Made by a program: the position numbers and the translations under genes. Below are positions 1-9,927 of a stretch of 64,000 nt of DNA, in pieces. Every line of letters starts with the position of its first letter. The first letter of the stretch is position 1. The stretch is from Actinomyces respiraculi (GTDB taxonomy: Bacteria > Actinomycetota > Actinomycetes > Actinomycetales > Actinomycetaceae), in contig NZ_CP063989.1 of assembly GCF_014595995.2 (NCBI RefSeq), positions 248,001 through 312,000 of the forward strand, read 5' to 3'. The notes below the pieces were generated by a model. That model made no database searches. It was not told where the DNA came from and was given only the letters and a program-made list of their open reading frames with translations.

Positions 1-133
1 ACTTACCGCAGCCGGAGGGGCCCACGAGGACGAGGAACTCGCCGTCGGCGATCTCCAGGTTCAGCTGGTCCACCGAGGGGCGGTCGTTGCCCGGGTAGAT
101 ACGGGTGGCGTGGTCAAAGGTCACCGTTGCCAT
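1..133 (-). CDS. ABC transporter ATP-binding protein, N-terminal fragment
   Basis: The gene runs off the left edge. Only the first 44 codons are present, read leftward from the ATG at 131-133. The fragment opens MATVTFDHATRIYPGND and ends in a Walker A loop, GPSGCGK, at residues 38-44, so it binds and hydrolyses ATP on the cytoplasmic face of an importer. The start resembles the MalK/MsmK/UgpC class, whose members energise sugar or glycerol-phosphate uptake; the discriminating C-terminal regulatory domain lies outside the window, so the substrate cannot be given. AAGAAG precedes the start by a few bases. The gene is divergent from the kinase gene at 358. Confidence 0.85.
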   Translation of the reverse strand, partial: MATVTFDHATRIYPGNDRPSVDQLNLEIADGEFLVLVGPSGCGK

Positions 134-357
134 AAGAAGCAATCCCTTCACCGGCAGGTACGTGCCGGACGATCCGTCGTGAAAGGTGCCGATGCGTGTC
201 CGCACTGACACATGCGTCCAGCCAGGTGCCGGGCGCGGTCACATCCTGTCATGTGAGGTGCCCGTCGGACCACTGAGTATTTGTCTGACTTCCAGCAGCC
301 GCGAGTGACTCCGGTCACAACGGGGGTGACGAGCGGCAGCCCGGTAAGGTGGCGTCC

Positions 358-2187
358 ATGACAGAGATCCCGGACGTGCGGGCGACCACCCCCACCTCCC
401 TCTCCGGCCTGCGCGCCGGGGCGGAAGTGGGCGGCTACCGGCTCGTCCGTCGGCTCGGTGCCGGGGGCATGGGAGTCGTGTGGGAGGTCTCCGACGGCGA
501 TGGCCTCCACGTCGCCATGAAGATCCTCCACCCCCAGATCGCCGCGGACCCCATGGCCCGCCGCCGCCTGGACCGTGAGGCCTCCGTGCTGGCACGCGTG
601 CGTGACGCGCGCGTGGCCCGTATCCTCGACATCGAGACCGGTGACGGTGCTGACGGCACAGGCGTCACCTTCGTCATCACCGAGCTCGTCGACGGCCCCA
701 CCCTCCAGCACGAGGTGGACCACGAGGGCGCCTACGACCTCAGCGAGGACGCCCGAGACCTGGCCGACCTCGCCCACGGACTCGTCGACGCCCTCAAGGC
801 CGTCCACGCCGCCGGGGTCATACACCGCGACCTCAAGCCCTCCAACGTCATGCTGGGTGCGCAGGGCCCCGTCCTCATCGACTTCGGTATCGCCCAGGTC
901 GCCGACGACGTCCGCCTCACCCAGACCGGCCAGGTCACCGGCACCCCCGGCTTCATCCCGCCGGAGATGCTCGACGGCGGCGAGCCCAGCCCCGGCGTCG
1001 ACTGGTACGCCTGTGCCGGCGTCCTCCTCTTCGCCGTCACCGGCCGCGCCCCCTTCGGGTCGGGCCCGTGGCAGGCCGTCTTCCGTCGCGTGTACGGCGG
1101 GACTCCCGAGCTCGGCGGCCTGGAGACGGCCTGCCCCGCCCTCTCCCGCGCCTTCGCCGCCGCCCTGGCCCCCGAAGAGGGCGATCGCCTGAGCATGGAT
1201 GACCTGCTCACTGTGCTGGATGAGGTTGCCGACGGTGGAAGCGGTGAGGCGGCCCTCGCGCGGGCGCTCGGGGACAGTGCCACGACCTCCTCCTACGGCT
1301 CGTCCTACGGCTCCGCCGCGTACGGTGCTGCGTCGCCGTACGGCTCGACGTCGGTCGCGTCGGCGGCCGGGGTGAGTCCTGTGAATCCCGTGAGTGCGAT
1401 GAGCCCGGGATCCCGCCCCGTTCCCGTCACTGGGCCGGCGTCGTCGAGAAGCTACGGGTACCTCTCCGCCCCGACCGGTGCGCGCGCCGCCGTGGTCCCG
1501 GACCCGCGCGCCTACGCGCAGTCCCGGTCCGTTGAGCTGCCCGAGCAGGATCGGCGAGGCGAGAAGGCGTTCGTCCTGCCCGGGTGGGCGCGTGAGCCGC
1601 GCCCGCACCGCCTGGTGGTGGCCTCCATCGCCCTGCTGCTGGCCGTCCTGGGGGTGTGGGTGCCCACGTGGTCCGTCCTCGTCGCCGCGGTGCTCATCGT
1701 CGTGGCGGGCACGGTCGGCAGGGCCGACGACGCCCGGCGCGTCGGGCGCCTGGAGGCCGGTCGCGCTGGACGCGGGGACACGGCCCGCATGGTCGCCCTG
1801 TCCCCGGTGTACCTCCTGCGCTCGGTTGCGGCCTCCGCAGCCGCCGTCCTCGTGGGGGGAATCGTGGCGGTCCTCCTCGCCGTCGGGGGCGCCGTCGTCG
1901 GACTGGACCTCACCGCGCTGCCCGGGGTGGTGCAGGGACTGAGTGAGTACCACCGCGCGGGCGCCTTCAGTGCCGCGCTCGTGGCCGTGTTCCTGGCGGT
2001 GGCCTGGTTCGTGCCGTGGGGGTTGCCCACGCGCCGGGGCGGGCGCAGGCTCATCGAGACCTTCACCCACTCCGCCTCTCCTCGCCTCATCCTCGTCATG
2101 GTGCTGCTGTCGGCGGCGCTGGGCGTGGTGGGGCTGTTCGCCCTGGGCGCCATGCCCCCGACGACCCTGGCGCCGCTGACCCCCTGA
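358..2187 (+). CDS. Serine/threonine protein kinase with C-terminal membrane domain
   Basis: Eukaryotic-type (Hanks) kinase of 609 residues. Kinase motifs appear in order: glycine loop GAGGMGVVWEV (34-44), catalytic Lys55, HRDLKPSN (157-164, Asp158), DFG (175-177) and an activation-segment GTPGF followed by PPE. A Tyr/Ser/Ala/Gly-rich linker (about 310-360) follows, then four hydrophobic segments, the first near 420-455 and the last at the C-terminus. The kinase domain would therefore be tethered to the membrane from its C-terminal side, unlike PknB, which has one central span and PASTA repeats. ATG 358 is preferred to GTG 349 because AAGGTGG lies five bases upstream of it. No PASTA or other ligand-binding domain is visible, so the signal it senses is unknown. 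Confidence 0.9.
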   Translation: MTEIPDVRATTPTSLSGLRAGAEVGGYRLVRRLGAGGMGVVWEVSDGDGLHVAMKILHPQIAADPMARRRLDREASVLARVRDARVARILDIETGDGADGTGVTFVITELVDGPTLQHEVDHEGAYDLSEDARDLADLAHGLVDALKAVHAAGVIHRDLKPSNVMLGAQGPVLIDFGIAQVADDVRLTQTGQVTGTPGFIPPEMLDGGEPSPGVDWYACAGVLLFAVTGRAPFGSGPWQAVFRRVYGGTPELGGLETACPALSRAFAAALAPEEGDRLSMDDLLTVLDEVADGGSGEAALARALGDSATTSSYGSSYGSAAYGAASPYGSTSVASAAGVSPVNPVSAMSPGSRPVPVTGPASSRSYGYLSAPTGARAAVVPDPRAYAQSRSVELPEQDRRGEKAFVLPGWAREPRPHRLVVASIALLLAVLGVWVPTWSVLVAAVLIVVAGTVGRADDARRVGRLEAGRAGRGDTARMVALSPVYLLRSVAASAAAVLVGGIVAVLLAVGGAVVGLDLTALPGVVQGLSEYHRAGAFSAALVAVFLAVAWFVPWGLPTRRGGRRLIETFTHSASPRLILVMVLLSAALGVVGLFALGAMPPTTLAPLTP

Positions 2188-2330
2188 GCGGCTTTGAGCG
2201 GCTTCGAGTGGCTCTGAGCGGTTCCGCCCGGTGGGCCGTGAGGGATGACTCACCGCCCGTGGCTGCGCTCCCAGGGGCCGACAGGCACAATGGCCAGCGA
2301 CAGTGCGACCGGTCGAGAGCGAGGAGACCC

Positions 2331-3167
2331 ATGGCGTCGAACGACAGGACCACCAAGGCTCAGCGCCGTGAGGCTGCACGCGCCAAGGCCAAGGCCATGC
2401 GCGAGGAGCAGGAGCGCAGGGACAAGCGCGCCCGCCTGACCCGCCGCGCTCTCATCGGTGCCGCAGTCGTCGGTGTCGCCGGAGTCGGCGGCACCATGTA
2501 CGTCCAGTCCCGCAACCGTCCCCACCTGAGTGGCGGCACCATCGTCAGCGCCAAGGCGAACACCTCCGGAGTGCCCGGCCCCGTCCTGTCCGACGCCTCC
2601 TGGACCTACGGGGGCTCCCTTGAGCCCGGGTCCATCGCGTCGGGCGCCACCATCGTCGAGATCTTCTTCGACTACTCCTGCCACTTCTGCGCCTACTTCG
2701 AGAACCTTCACCACGACGAGATCACCAGCCTCGTGGAGAGTGGGGACGTCACGGTGGTGCTGCGGCCCAGCAAGCTCCTCCGGAGCAGCTGGACGGACAT
2801 GGCGATGAACGCCATGGGCGTGGTGCTCGACGAGCAGCCCGAGGCCTCCTTCGCCTTCCACGCCGCCCTCATGACCCTCTTCGCCCGGATCTTCGACACC
2901 AAGGACCAGTCGATGGCGACGGTCGCCAACATCGTCGCCGCCGCCACCGAGGCCGGTGTCTCGGCGGAGGTGTCCGCCGGGTTCGACGCGGCCATCAAGG
3001 AGAACCGCTACGCCGCCTGGACCGCCCTCGGGGACCAGACCCTCAAGAACTACGGCGTCAACGCGACCCCCACGGTCCTTGTCGCCGGGCAGAGGACGGA
3101 CCTGAACAGCATCGGCACTCCCACGGGCCTGACCGACCTCATCCGCGCGGGCGGGGTCGCGGGCTGA
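2331..3167 (+). CDS. Membrane-anchored DsbA-like thioredoxin-fold protein
   Basis: This 278-residue protein has a charged Arg/Lys/Glu-rich cytoplasmic head (1-37), one transmembrane segment (about 38-56) and an extracytoplasmic thioredoxin fold of the DsbA/thioredoxin_4 class. The active site is CHFC (Cys117, Cys120) in FFDYSCHFCAYFE. Near the C-terminus, NATPTVLV supplies the cis-proline loop typical of the fold. It would act as a thiol-disulfide oxidoreductase on secreted proteins; paired cysteines make an oxidase role plausible, but the partner is not visible. GAGGAGA upstream of ATG 2331 sets the start. It lies 143 bp after the kinase gene on the same strand. Confidence 0.88.
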   Translation: MASNDRTTKAQRREAARAKAKAMREEQERRDKRARLTRRALIGAAVVGVAGVGGTMYVQSRNRPHLSGGTIVSAKANTSGVPGPVLSDASWTYGGSLEPGSIASGATIVEIFFDYSCHFCAYFENLHHDEITSLVESGDVTVVLRPSKLLRSSWTDMAMNAMGVVLDEQPEASFAFHAALMTLFARIFDTKDQSMATVANIVAAATEAGVSAEVSAGFDAAIKENRYAAWTALGDQTLKNYGVNATPTVLVAGQRTDLNSIGTPTGLTDLIRAGGVAG

Positions 3168-3230
3168 GCCCGACGCCGGGGCAGCCCGGGCGGATCCGTC
3201 ACGGTGTGCGCCTGTAGGCTGTCCCGCAAC

Positions 3231-3306
3231 GCCGCGTTAGCTCAGTTGGTAGAGCAGCTGTCTTGTAAACAGCAGGTCATCGGTTCGAGTCCGATACGCG
3301 GCTCCA
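3231..3306 (+). tRNA. tRNA-Thr (UGU anticodon)
   Basis: Cloverleaf of 76 nt with acceptor arms GCCGCGT and ACGCGGC, D-loop AGCTCAGTTGGTAGAGC, anticodon loop CTTGTAA (anticodon TGT, threonine) and T-arm GGTTCGAGTCC. The terminal CCA is encoded. The 3' half is duplicated at 3692-3738, a mark of past integration at this gene. Confidence 0.97.
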
Positions 3307-3691
3307 AGATTTCCGTAGGAAACCGCCATTCCTGCGGCGCCCCGTAGTAGCCAGGACTACTCTGGAGTGGACTGGAGATGGCCGACCTAATGGCCGACCA
3401 AACGCGGGGCGGGAGAGGATCATGGCCTGCGGTGCCGGCGCCAGCCCCACACGGTCAACCGCGAGCTGGACTGCATCCAGGCGGGCCTGCACCCGAACCC
3501 GTGAGGTCTCGCCCGGCCTGGTCCGCAAGGCCCTGAACGCGATCGAGGGGAGCAAGAAATGACCGCACTCAACATCACCGCCCGCCGCTGGAGCGGGGAT
3601 GATCCGTTCTTGCGCGAGATGGCTGCACCAGCCCCCATCTCGGGAGCATGAATCGTTGGTATCGTGCGGATTATCGTCGCGCGGAGCGGCC
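3307..3691. mobile_element. Remnant of an element integrated at tRNA-Thr
   Basis: This interval lies between tRNA-Thr and a partial copy of its 3' half. It holds no intact gene. Directly after the tRNA is the phrase ATGGCCGACCTAATGGCCGA, of the kind often found at attachment sites beside actinobacterial tRNA genes. Further on are fragments: codons reading VSPGLVRKALNAIEGSKK then a stop at 3561, and a 30-codon remnant at 3559-3651 beginning MTALNITARRWSG. The latter resembles the first residues of HicB-like antitoxins, but it is too short for more than a guess. I infer that a prophage or genomic island was lost, leaving this scar. Confidence 0.6.
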
Positions 3692-3738
3692 GTCTCGTCA
3701 ACAGCAGGTCATCGGTTCGAGCCCGATAGGCGGCTCTG
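3692..3738 (+). repeat. Partial duplicate of the tRNA-Thr 3' half (att-site scar)
   Basis: About 41 of 47 positions match tRNA-Thr 3260-3306, from the anticodon arm to the acceptor end. The uninterrupted match AACAGCAGGTCATCGGTTCG (3699-3718) is followed by diverged acceptor bases. Direct repeats formed by a tRNA 3' end are the usual attachment-site product of tyrosine recombinases. Confidence 0.75.
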
Positions 3739-4548
3739 TCAGAGTGCCGGGTGCTGCTGGCCCGGGGTGAGCCCCAGGTGCATGCGGGTACCCGCCCCGA
3801 TACTGCCGTCGGCAGGCAGGGACAGCGGCCGGTCGGGGCTGATCCCGGCGTCCGGGACCCAGCCCGTCACCGTCTCCACGCCCATCTCGAGCCACAAGGG
3901 GTGCATGGGCGTGGACGGGCCCACCATGACCACGTGCGCGCCGCCGTCGGCCGCCAGCGCCACGAGCCTCGGTGCGGTCTTGTTGACCAGCGACGAGGAG
4001 GAGATGAAGACGTAGTCCGCCTCGGGCAGCAGGTACTCGCAGGCGGTGTCCGGGTAGTCGTCCGGGCGCAGGCTCCGCTCGAGGATCTGCACCTCGGCCG
4101 CCGTCGGCAGGGCGGCGCGGGCGAAGGGGAAGTGGCCGACGATCGCCACCGTCAGCCCGTCCACGAGGTCACGGTAGGGGTCGAAGACCTGCCCCCAGGT
4201 CAGGCCCGGGCCGGTGGGCGTGAAGCCGTGGAAGGCGGCGGTCTCGGGACGCGAGTACCAGGAGTTGAGGGCGGCGAGACCCAGGGAGGCCTCCTCCAGG
4301 TTCCAGCTGCGCACGAGCGCGGCCACGTCGCGCAGGGGACGGCCCTGTGGGGGTGTGTCGCCTGAGAGGGCCGGGCGGGAGGAGACCTGCATGGTCCACG
4401 CCGTGCCCATGCCCGGGGCGGCGCCCGTGAGCGGAGAGGCGGTGGAGAACACGCGCGTCCACCGCGGGTCGCGGTGCGAGGCGGTGACCGTCACGTCGTC
4501 CGGGAGGTCGTCAATGAGGGCGTCGTAGATCTCCCAGGGGCTGCTCAC
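3739..4548 (-). CDS. DUF364/DUF4213-type Rossmann-like protein
   Basis: A 269-residue cytoplasmic protein. It has the layout of the DUF4213-DUF364 family: an N-terminal half (to about 120) with ASLGLAALNSW and a Rossmann-like C-terminal half beginning at GLTVAIVGHFPFA. The motifs DYVFISSSSLVNKT and VVMVGPSTPMHP are characteristic of the family, which is described as putative heavy-metal chelation proteins. No experimental function is certain. GTG 4548 is chosen over the upstream ATG at 4611 because AAGGAG precedes it at good spacing. It ends just beside the tRNA-derived att scar, so the integrated element once lay immediately downstream. Confidence 0.8.
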   Translation of the reverse strand: MSSPWEIYDALIDDLPDDVTVTASHRDPRWTRVFSTASPLTGAAPGMGTAWTMQVSSRPALSGDTPPQGRPLRDVAALVRSWNLEEASLGLAALNSWYSRPETAAFHGFTPTGPGLTWGQVFDPYRDLVDGLTVAIVGHFPFARAALPTAAEVQILERSLRPDDYPDTACEYLLPEADYVFISSSSLVNKTAPRLVALAADGGAHVVMVGPSTPMHPLWLEMGVETVTGWVPDAGISPDRPLSLPADGSIGAGTRMHLGLTPGQQHPAL

Positions 4549-4632
4549 GGTCCCACTCCTTCGGTCAGGTAAGGCTGGCCTCACCATAGGTGCTCGGGCG
4601 TGTCTGCGCACGGCCGTCTCACCGTCGGCCCC

Positions 4633-5310
4633 TCAGGGCAGACGCCAGTCCACGGGGGCCGCCCCCTGCGCCACCAGCATCTCGTTCGCCCGGCTGAAGG
4701 GACGCGACCCGAAGAACCCCCGCGACGCGCTCAGTGGTGACGGGTGGGGCGAGGCGATGATCGGCGTCATCCCCAGCAGAGGCGTCAGCGACTGCGCCGG
4801 ACGTCCCCACAGGATCGCCACCAGTGGCCCTCCTCGCTCAACCAGCGCCTCGATGGCGCGCTGGGTCACCGTCTCCCAGCCCCACCCGCGGTGCGAGGCC
4901 GGGTCCCCCGGACGCACCGTGAGCACGCGGTTGAGGAGCATGACCCCCTGGCGCGACCACGGCGTGAGGTCACCCGTCGTCGGACGCTCGACACCCAGGT
5001 CCGAGACCAGCTCGGTGTAGATGTTGACCAGGCTCCGCGGGGGCTGGACCCCCGGCTGCACGGAGAAGCTCAACCCCATCGGGTGGCCCGGCGTCGGGTA
5101 CGGGTCCTGCCCGACGATGAGGACCTTGACCTCATCCATCGGGTAGGTGAAGGCCCGCAGGACGTCGGTGCCCGCGGGCAGGTAGCCGCGCCCGGCCGCA
5201 ATCTCCTGGCGCAGGCGCGCGCCGATCTCATGGATCGTGGCCTCGACAGGGGCCAGTGCCGCCGCCCAGGACGGGTCGATCAGCTCGGACAGGGGCTTGG
5301 CGTCGCTCAC
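4633..5310 (-). CDS. ung: Uracil-DNA glycosylase
   Basis: A 225-residue family-1 UDG that removes uracil from DNA in base-excision repair. The water-activating motif GQDPYP is at 67-72 (Asp69), followed by [10 protein letters not shown]. The leucine-intercalation/catalytic-His motif [19 protein letters not shown] is near the C-terminus, with the uracil-binding Asn in [11 protein letters not shown]. Length and motif order are normal for the family. GTG 5310 ([10 protein letters not shown]) is the likely start. The gene is divergent from the LytR_C gene at 5382 across about 70 bp that should hold both promoters. Confidence 0.96.
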   Translation of the reverse strand: MSDAKPLSELIDPSWAAALAPVEATIHEIGARLRQEIAAGRGYLPAGTDVLRAFTYPMDEVKVLIVGQDPYPTPGHPMGLSFSVQPGVQPPRSLVNIYTELVSDLGVERPTTGDLTPWSRQGVMLLNRVLTVRPGDPASHRGWGWETVTQRAIEALVERGGPLVAILWGRPAQSLTPLLGMTPIIASPHPSPLSASRGFFGSRPFSRANEMLVAQGAAPVDWRLP

Positions 5311-5381
5311 GCACCGAGCGTAGCCAGAGTCTTCGCCGCGCCGCACGGCCCAATCCGCCCTGCTACGGCTATTCTCGCCGC

Positions 5382-6014
5382 GTGAGCCAGTACACGTACC
5401 CCGAGGACGAGTTCGACGTCCAAAGCGACGACGGGCCCGTGCCCGTCGGAGTCCACCGCGCCCCTGTGCCGACCTGGCGCGGCTGGCTGCCGCTGCTGGT
5501 GGTCATCGTCGTCGTGCCCCTGCTGGCCTGGGGCGCGGTGGCGCTGCTCGGCTCCCGGTCCTCGCCGCCCAGCGCGGCGACGGGTTCTGCCGAGACTGAG
5601 GCTGCCCGGCAGACCGCCACGTCGGAGGAGTCGGAGCCGGCCGCCGACGAGACCGAGGCTCCTGCCGAGACCCAGGCCCCGGCCGCGCCCGCGCCGGCTG
5701 CGACCACCGAGCCGCCCGCCTCGGCGGATCTGACGACGGGCGTCACGGTCCACAACGGCACGTCCACCAACGGGCTGGCCGCCCGGACCTCGGACCGGCT
5801 CTCCAACGCCGGCTACACCGCGGTCACGGTCTCCCCCGGCTCCTACGAGCAGGAGGAGCCGTCGGAGACGACCGTCTTCTACTCCGCCCCGGAGCACGCC
5901 GCCACCGCTCGGGCGGTCGCTGAGGCCCTGGGCATCACGAGGGTCGTCGAGGACTCGACGATGGCGGTGTCCAACCCGATCGTCCTGGTCCTGCGCCCCG
6001 ACTTCGTCGGGTGA
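5382..6014 (+). CDS. LytR C-terminal domain membrane protein
   Basis: A 210-residue protein with an acidic cytoplasmic head, one transmembrane segment (about 35-57), an Ala/Glu/Pro/Thr-rich extracellular linker (about 60-115) and a LytR_C domain. The domain starts at [20 protein letters not shown] and ends in [11 protein letters not shown]. LytR_C domains occur alone or behind LytR-CpsA-Psr ligases that attach glycopolymers to peptidoglycan; this protein lacks the catalytic LCP domain, so a cell-envelope binding or accessory role is an inference. TATTCT ends about seven bases before the GTG start, consistent with a leaderless transcript. Confidence 0.85.
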   Translation: MSQYTYPEDEFDVQSDDGPVPVGVHRAPVPTWRGWLPLLVVIVVVPLLAWGAVALLGSRSSPPSAATGSAETEAARQTATSEESEPAADETEAPAETQAPAAPAPAATTEPPASADLTTGVTVHNGTSTNGLAARTSDRLSNAGYTAVTVSPGSYEQEEPSETTVFYSAPEHAATARAVAEALGITRVVEDSTMAVSNPIVLVLRPDFVG

Positions 6015-6071
6015 GGCCGGTGGCGACGGCGGTGCGCTCAGTTCGCCGCCAGCCGACCCGGATCTGAGCGT

Positions 6072-6098
6072 CTTGCACTCAAGGGGCGAGAGTGCCAG
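6072..6098. promoter_or_regulatory. CIRCE operator 1 (HrcA site)
   Basis: CTTGCACTC, a 9-bp spacer and GAGTGCCAG fit the CIRCE consensus TTAGCACTC-N9-GAGTGCTAA with a few changes. CIRCE is the binding site of the heat-shock repressor HrcA. Confidence 0.85.
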
Positions 6099-6106
6099 AG
6101 TTGCGG

Positions 6107-7904
<1,798 letters not shown>

Positions 7905-7941
7905 TCCCACGATCAGACGGCTGACCTCGCACGGCCATGAT

Positions 7942-7972
7942 CCGGGCCGCCCCTGCTGCAGGGGCGGCCCGG
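7942..7972 (+). terminator. groEL terminator
   Basis: A perfect 12-bp GC stem (CCGGGCCGCCCC / GGGGCGGCCCGG) with a 7-nt loop, followed by TCGCATTT. It begins 38 bp after the groEL stop codon. Confidence 0.85.
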
Positions 7973-8041
7973 TCGCATTTCTCGCCTTCGTTCGGCGCGG
8001 GGTGCCGCACGCGCCGCCGGGTGGCGGGCGGCACCGTCGGC

Positions 8042-8344
8042 TCAGCGCGCCGGCGTGGTCGTGAACAGGGAGGTGCTCGCGCTCTCCGCCTCGTCGTAGG
8101 AGGTCGCCGACTGGTCCAGGGCCAGGCTGATAGCGTCGAGGCTGGACTGGACCTGCAGCTGGGTCAGGTGCCAGTCGCTGGCGCAGGCAGCCATCGAGGT
8201 GGCCGCGCCACCGGTCCAGGACTCCTGCAGCAGGCTGATGTCTGCGCTCATGGCGTCCACCTCCTCCTGGATGGTGGTCACGCGTGCGCGGGTACGTGCG
8301 GCCGTGTCGATGACGGCCTGGGTGTCGACGGCGAAGACGGGCAT
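8042..8344 (-). CDS. WXG100 (ESAT-6-like) protein
   Basis: A 100-residue helical-hairpin protein with the central W-x-G turn (ESWTGGAA), the length and pattern of the WXG100 family. Members are exported by type VII secretion as dimers, and the C-terminal Y-x-x-x-D/E signal is seen as YDEAESAS. No FtsK/EccC ATPase or other secretion gene lies nearby, so the exporter must be elsewhere. ATG 8344 follows AGGAAGGACCCCGCC. The gene stands alone, convergent with groEL. Confidence 0.88.
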   Translation of the reverse strand: MPVFAVDTQAVIDTAARTRARVTTIQEEVDAMSADISLLQESWTGGAATSMAACASDWHLTQLQVQSSLDAISLALDQSATSYDEAESASTSLFTTTPAR

Positions 8345-8514
8345 GGCGGGGTCCTTCCTGGGGGTCCTTGGGGGAAGCGCCCGGTATGGGCGCAGGACCA
8401 CGCTAGGAAGACGGCGCGCCGGCGGCGAGACCCCGGTCATCCACCTGTGGACAACTGGGTGGGCGGCAGCCGTGAGAGGGGCCTGTGGAGCCCGGCGCCT
8501 CGGAGCCCGGTGCC

Positions 8515-9774
8515 TCAGAGCTCGTCGGCGCCGTCGTCGACGATCTCAGCGATCACCGGCGCGATCTCACCCGTGCGCGCCTCGCGCAGGGACTTGGCCT
8601 CCTCGGCCTTGAGCCGCAGGCGCTCGGCCATCCTCTGGCGCTCGGACTCGGCCTGGGCCTGACGGTCCGGCGGCGCCTTCTGGCCCTGCGGCTTGGAGGA
8701 CAGGATCGCGTCGATGTCCTCGATGCAGGACTCCATCGAGGTCGCGTGCTCCATGACCCGGGAGACCTCCGGTGCACCCTGTGCGGGCTCGGCGCGGCGC
8801 GCGGCAGGTGGGCTTGTGCGGGTGGTCGACGGCGTGCTCACGTTCTGCGGGCCGCCAGCAGAGGTGGGGGCGGCGGGAGCCGACTGAGCCGAGTCGGCCG
8901 GCTCTGCCGGCGTCGTCGGCGCGGCGGACCCGCCCGGCACAACGGGGCCACCCGGTGCACCCGATCCGCCCGGCGTCGTCGGCGCAGCGGCAGCGGGAGA
9001 CTGGGCGGAGGAGGGTTCGCCGTCGTGCACGACCGCGCACTCACAACGGTCAGCGACGTCGGCCGCGGGCGCGGCGTCACCCTCCGGCATAGCGGCCAGA
9101 CAGTCCTCCAGGCGCTTGCGCTCCGCCTCGAGGTTCTCGCGCGCGGCGACCTCCCAGCGTTGACCGAGCGGAGAACAGAACAGGTTCTCGCGCGCGAGGA
9201 GCCTCGAGACGATCTCCAGGCGGGCGCGCAGGTAGTCGCGGTCGGGAATGTGGGCGTACTCCTGGCGCACGAGCTCGCGATAGCGCTTGTACTCCTGCGG
9301 GTCCGCGGCGAGCGTGGCCAGGTCCGCGTCATTGAGCGCAAGGGCGTCGATGTCGCCCTGATCCAGGTTGTGACGCTTGAGGTTGATGATGAGCGCGCAC
9401 ACGCGCTCGGTGACCCGCTCGGGCACGCCCAGGGCCGTCAGGTCCTCACGGGCGTAGGCCGCCGAGGCCTCCTCGTCCTCCCCGCCGTTGCGGCGGTAGA
9501 TCTGCTCCGTGGTCGAGGAGAAGACGCAGCCGTGGTACCAGGCGGCCAGACGCATGACGTCCGGGTTGTGCGACTCGTCCTGGAGCTCGTCGACACGCGC
9601 CAGCATGTCGATGGCGTGCTTGAGGTTGTGGAAACGGCGCTCGGGGCTCGCCCACATCTCGATGAGACGCTCACCTGCCTCGCGCACCTGCTCGGCGGGT
9701 GCAGTCGAGCCCAACGCCCGTACAGAGCGGACGTAGGCGGGCAGGAGCCATTGCGGTGCGTCGATGACGCCCAT
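8515..9774 (-). CDS. HD-superfamily-like protein with disordered linker
   Basis: A 419-residue protein. Residues 1-220 match the predicted metal-dependent phosphohydrolase family related to COG4339: RRFHNLKHAIDML supplies His49 and His53, and AAWYHGCVF supplies His81. The residue after His81 is Gly rather than the Asp that names the HD motif, so metal binding may be altered or lost. Residues about 235-330 form a Pro/Ala/Ser/Gly-rich, probably disordered linker. The C-terminus (about 345-419) is charged and helical, rich in Glu, Arg and Gln, probably a coiled coil. Neighbours give no functional clue; the substrate is unknown. Confidence 0.75.
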   Translation of the reverse strand: MGVIDAPQWLLPAYVRSVRALGSTAPAEQVREAGERLIEMWASPERRFHNLKHAIDMLARVDELQDESHNPDVMRLAAWYHGCVFSSTTEQIYRRNGGEDEEASAAYAREDLTALGVPERVTERVCALIINLKRHNLDQGDIDALALNDADLATLAADPQEYKRYRELVRQEYAHIPDRDYLRARLEIVSRLLARENLFCSPLGQRWEVAARENLEAERKRLEDCLAAMPEGDAAPAADVADRCECAVVHDGEPSSAQSPAAAAPTTPGGSGAPGGPVVPGGSAAPTTPAEPADSAQSAPAAPTSAGGPQNVSTPSTTRTSPPAARRAEPAQGAPEVSRVMEHATSMESCIEDIDAILSSKPQGQKAPPDRQAQAESERQRMAERLRLKAEEAKSLREARTGEIAPVIAEIVDDGADEL

Positions 9775-9927
9775 AGAGAGCCTCCGGATCGGAACCTAGG
9801 ACGCCCCATCGTAGGACCGCCACACGGTTGGCAGAGACTCTACCGGTGTTCCAAAGACCACCTCAGGGCAAGCGAGGTCACACCGCAGGCACTCGGGCCG
9901 CCCTACGCCGGGACCCTCGTCCTGGGC

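Noticed and set aside
148-2379. A 743-codon frame on the minus strand across the kinase gene
   Set aside because: It is antisense to a clearly conserved kinase, has Arg/Gly/His-rich low-complexity composition and no domain; it is a product of high GC.
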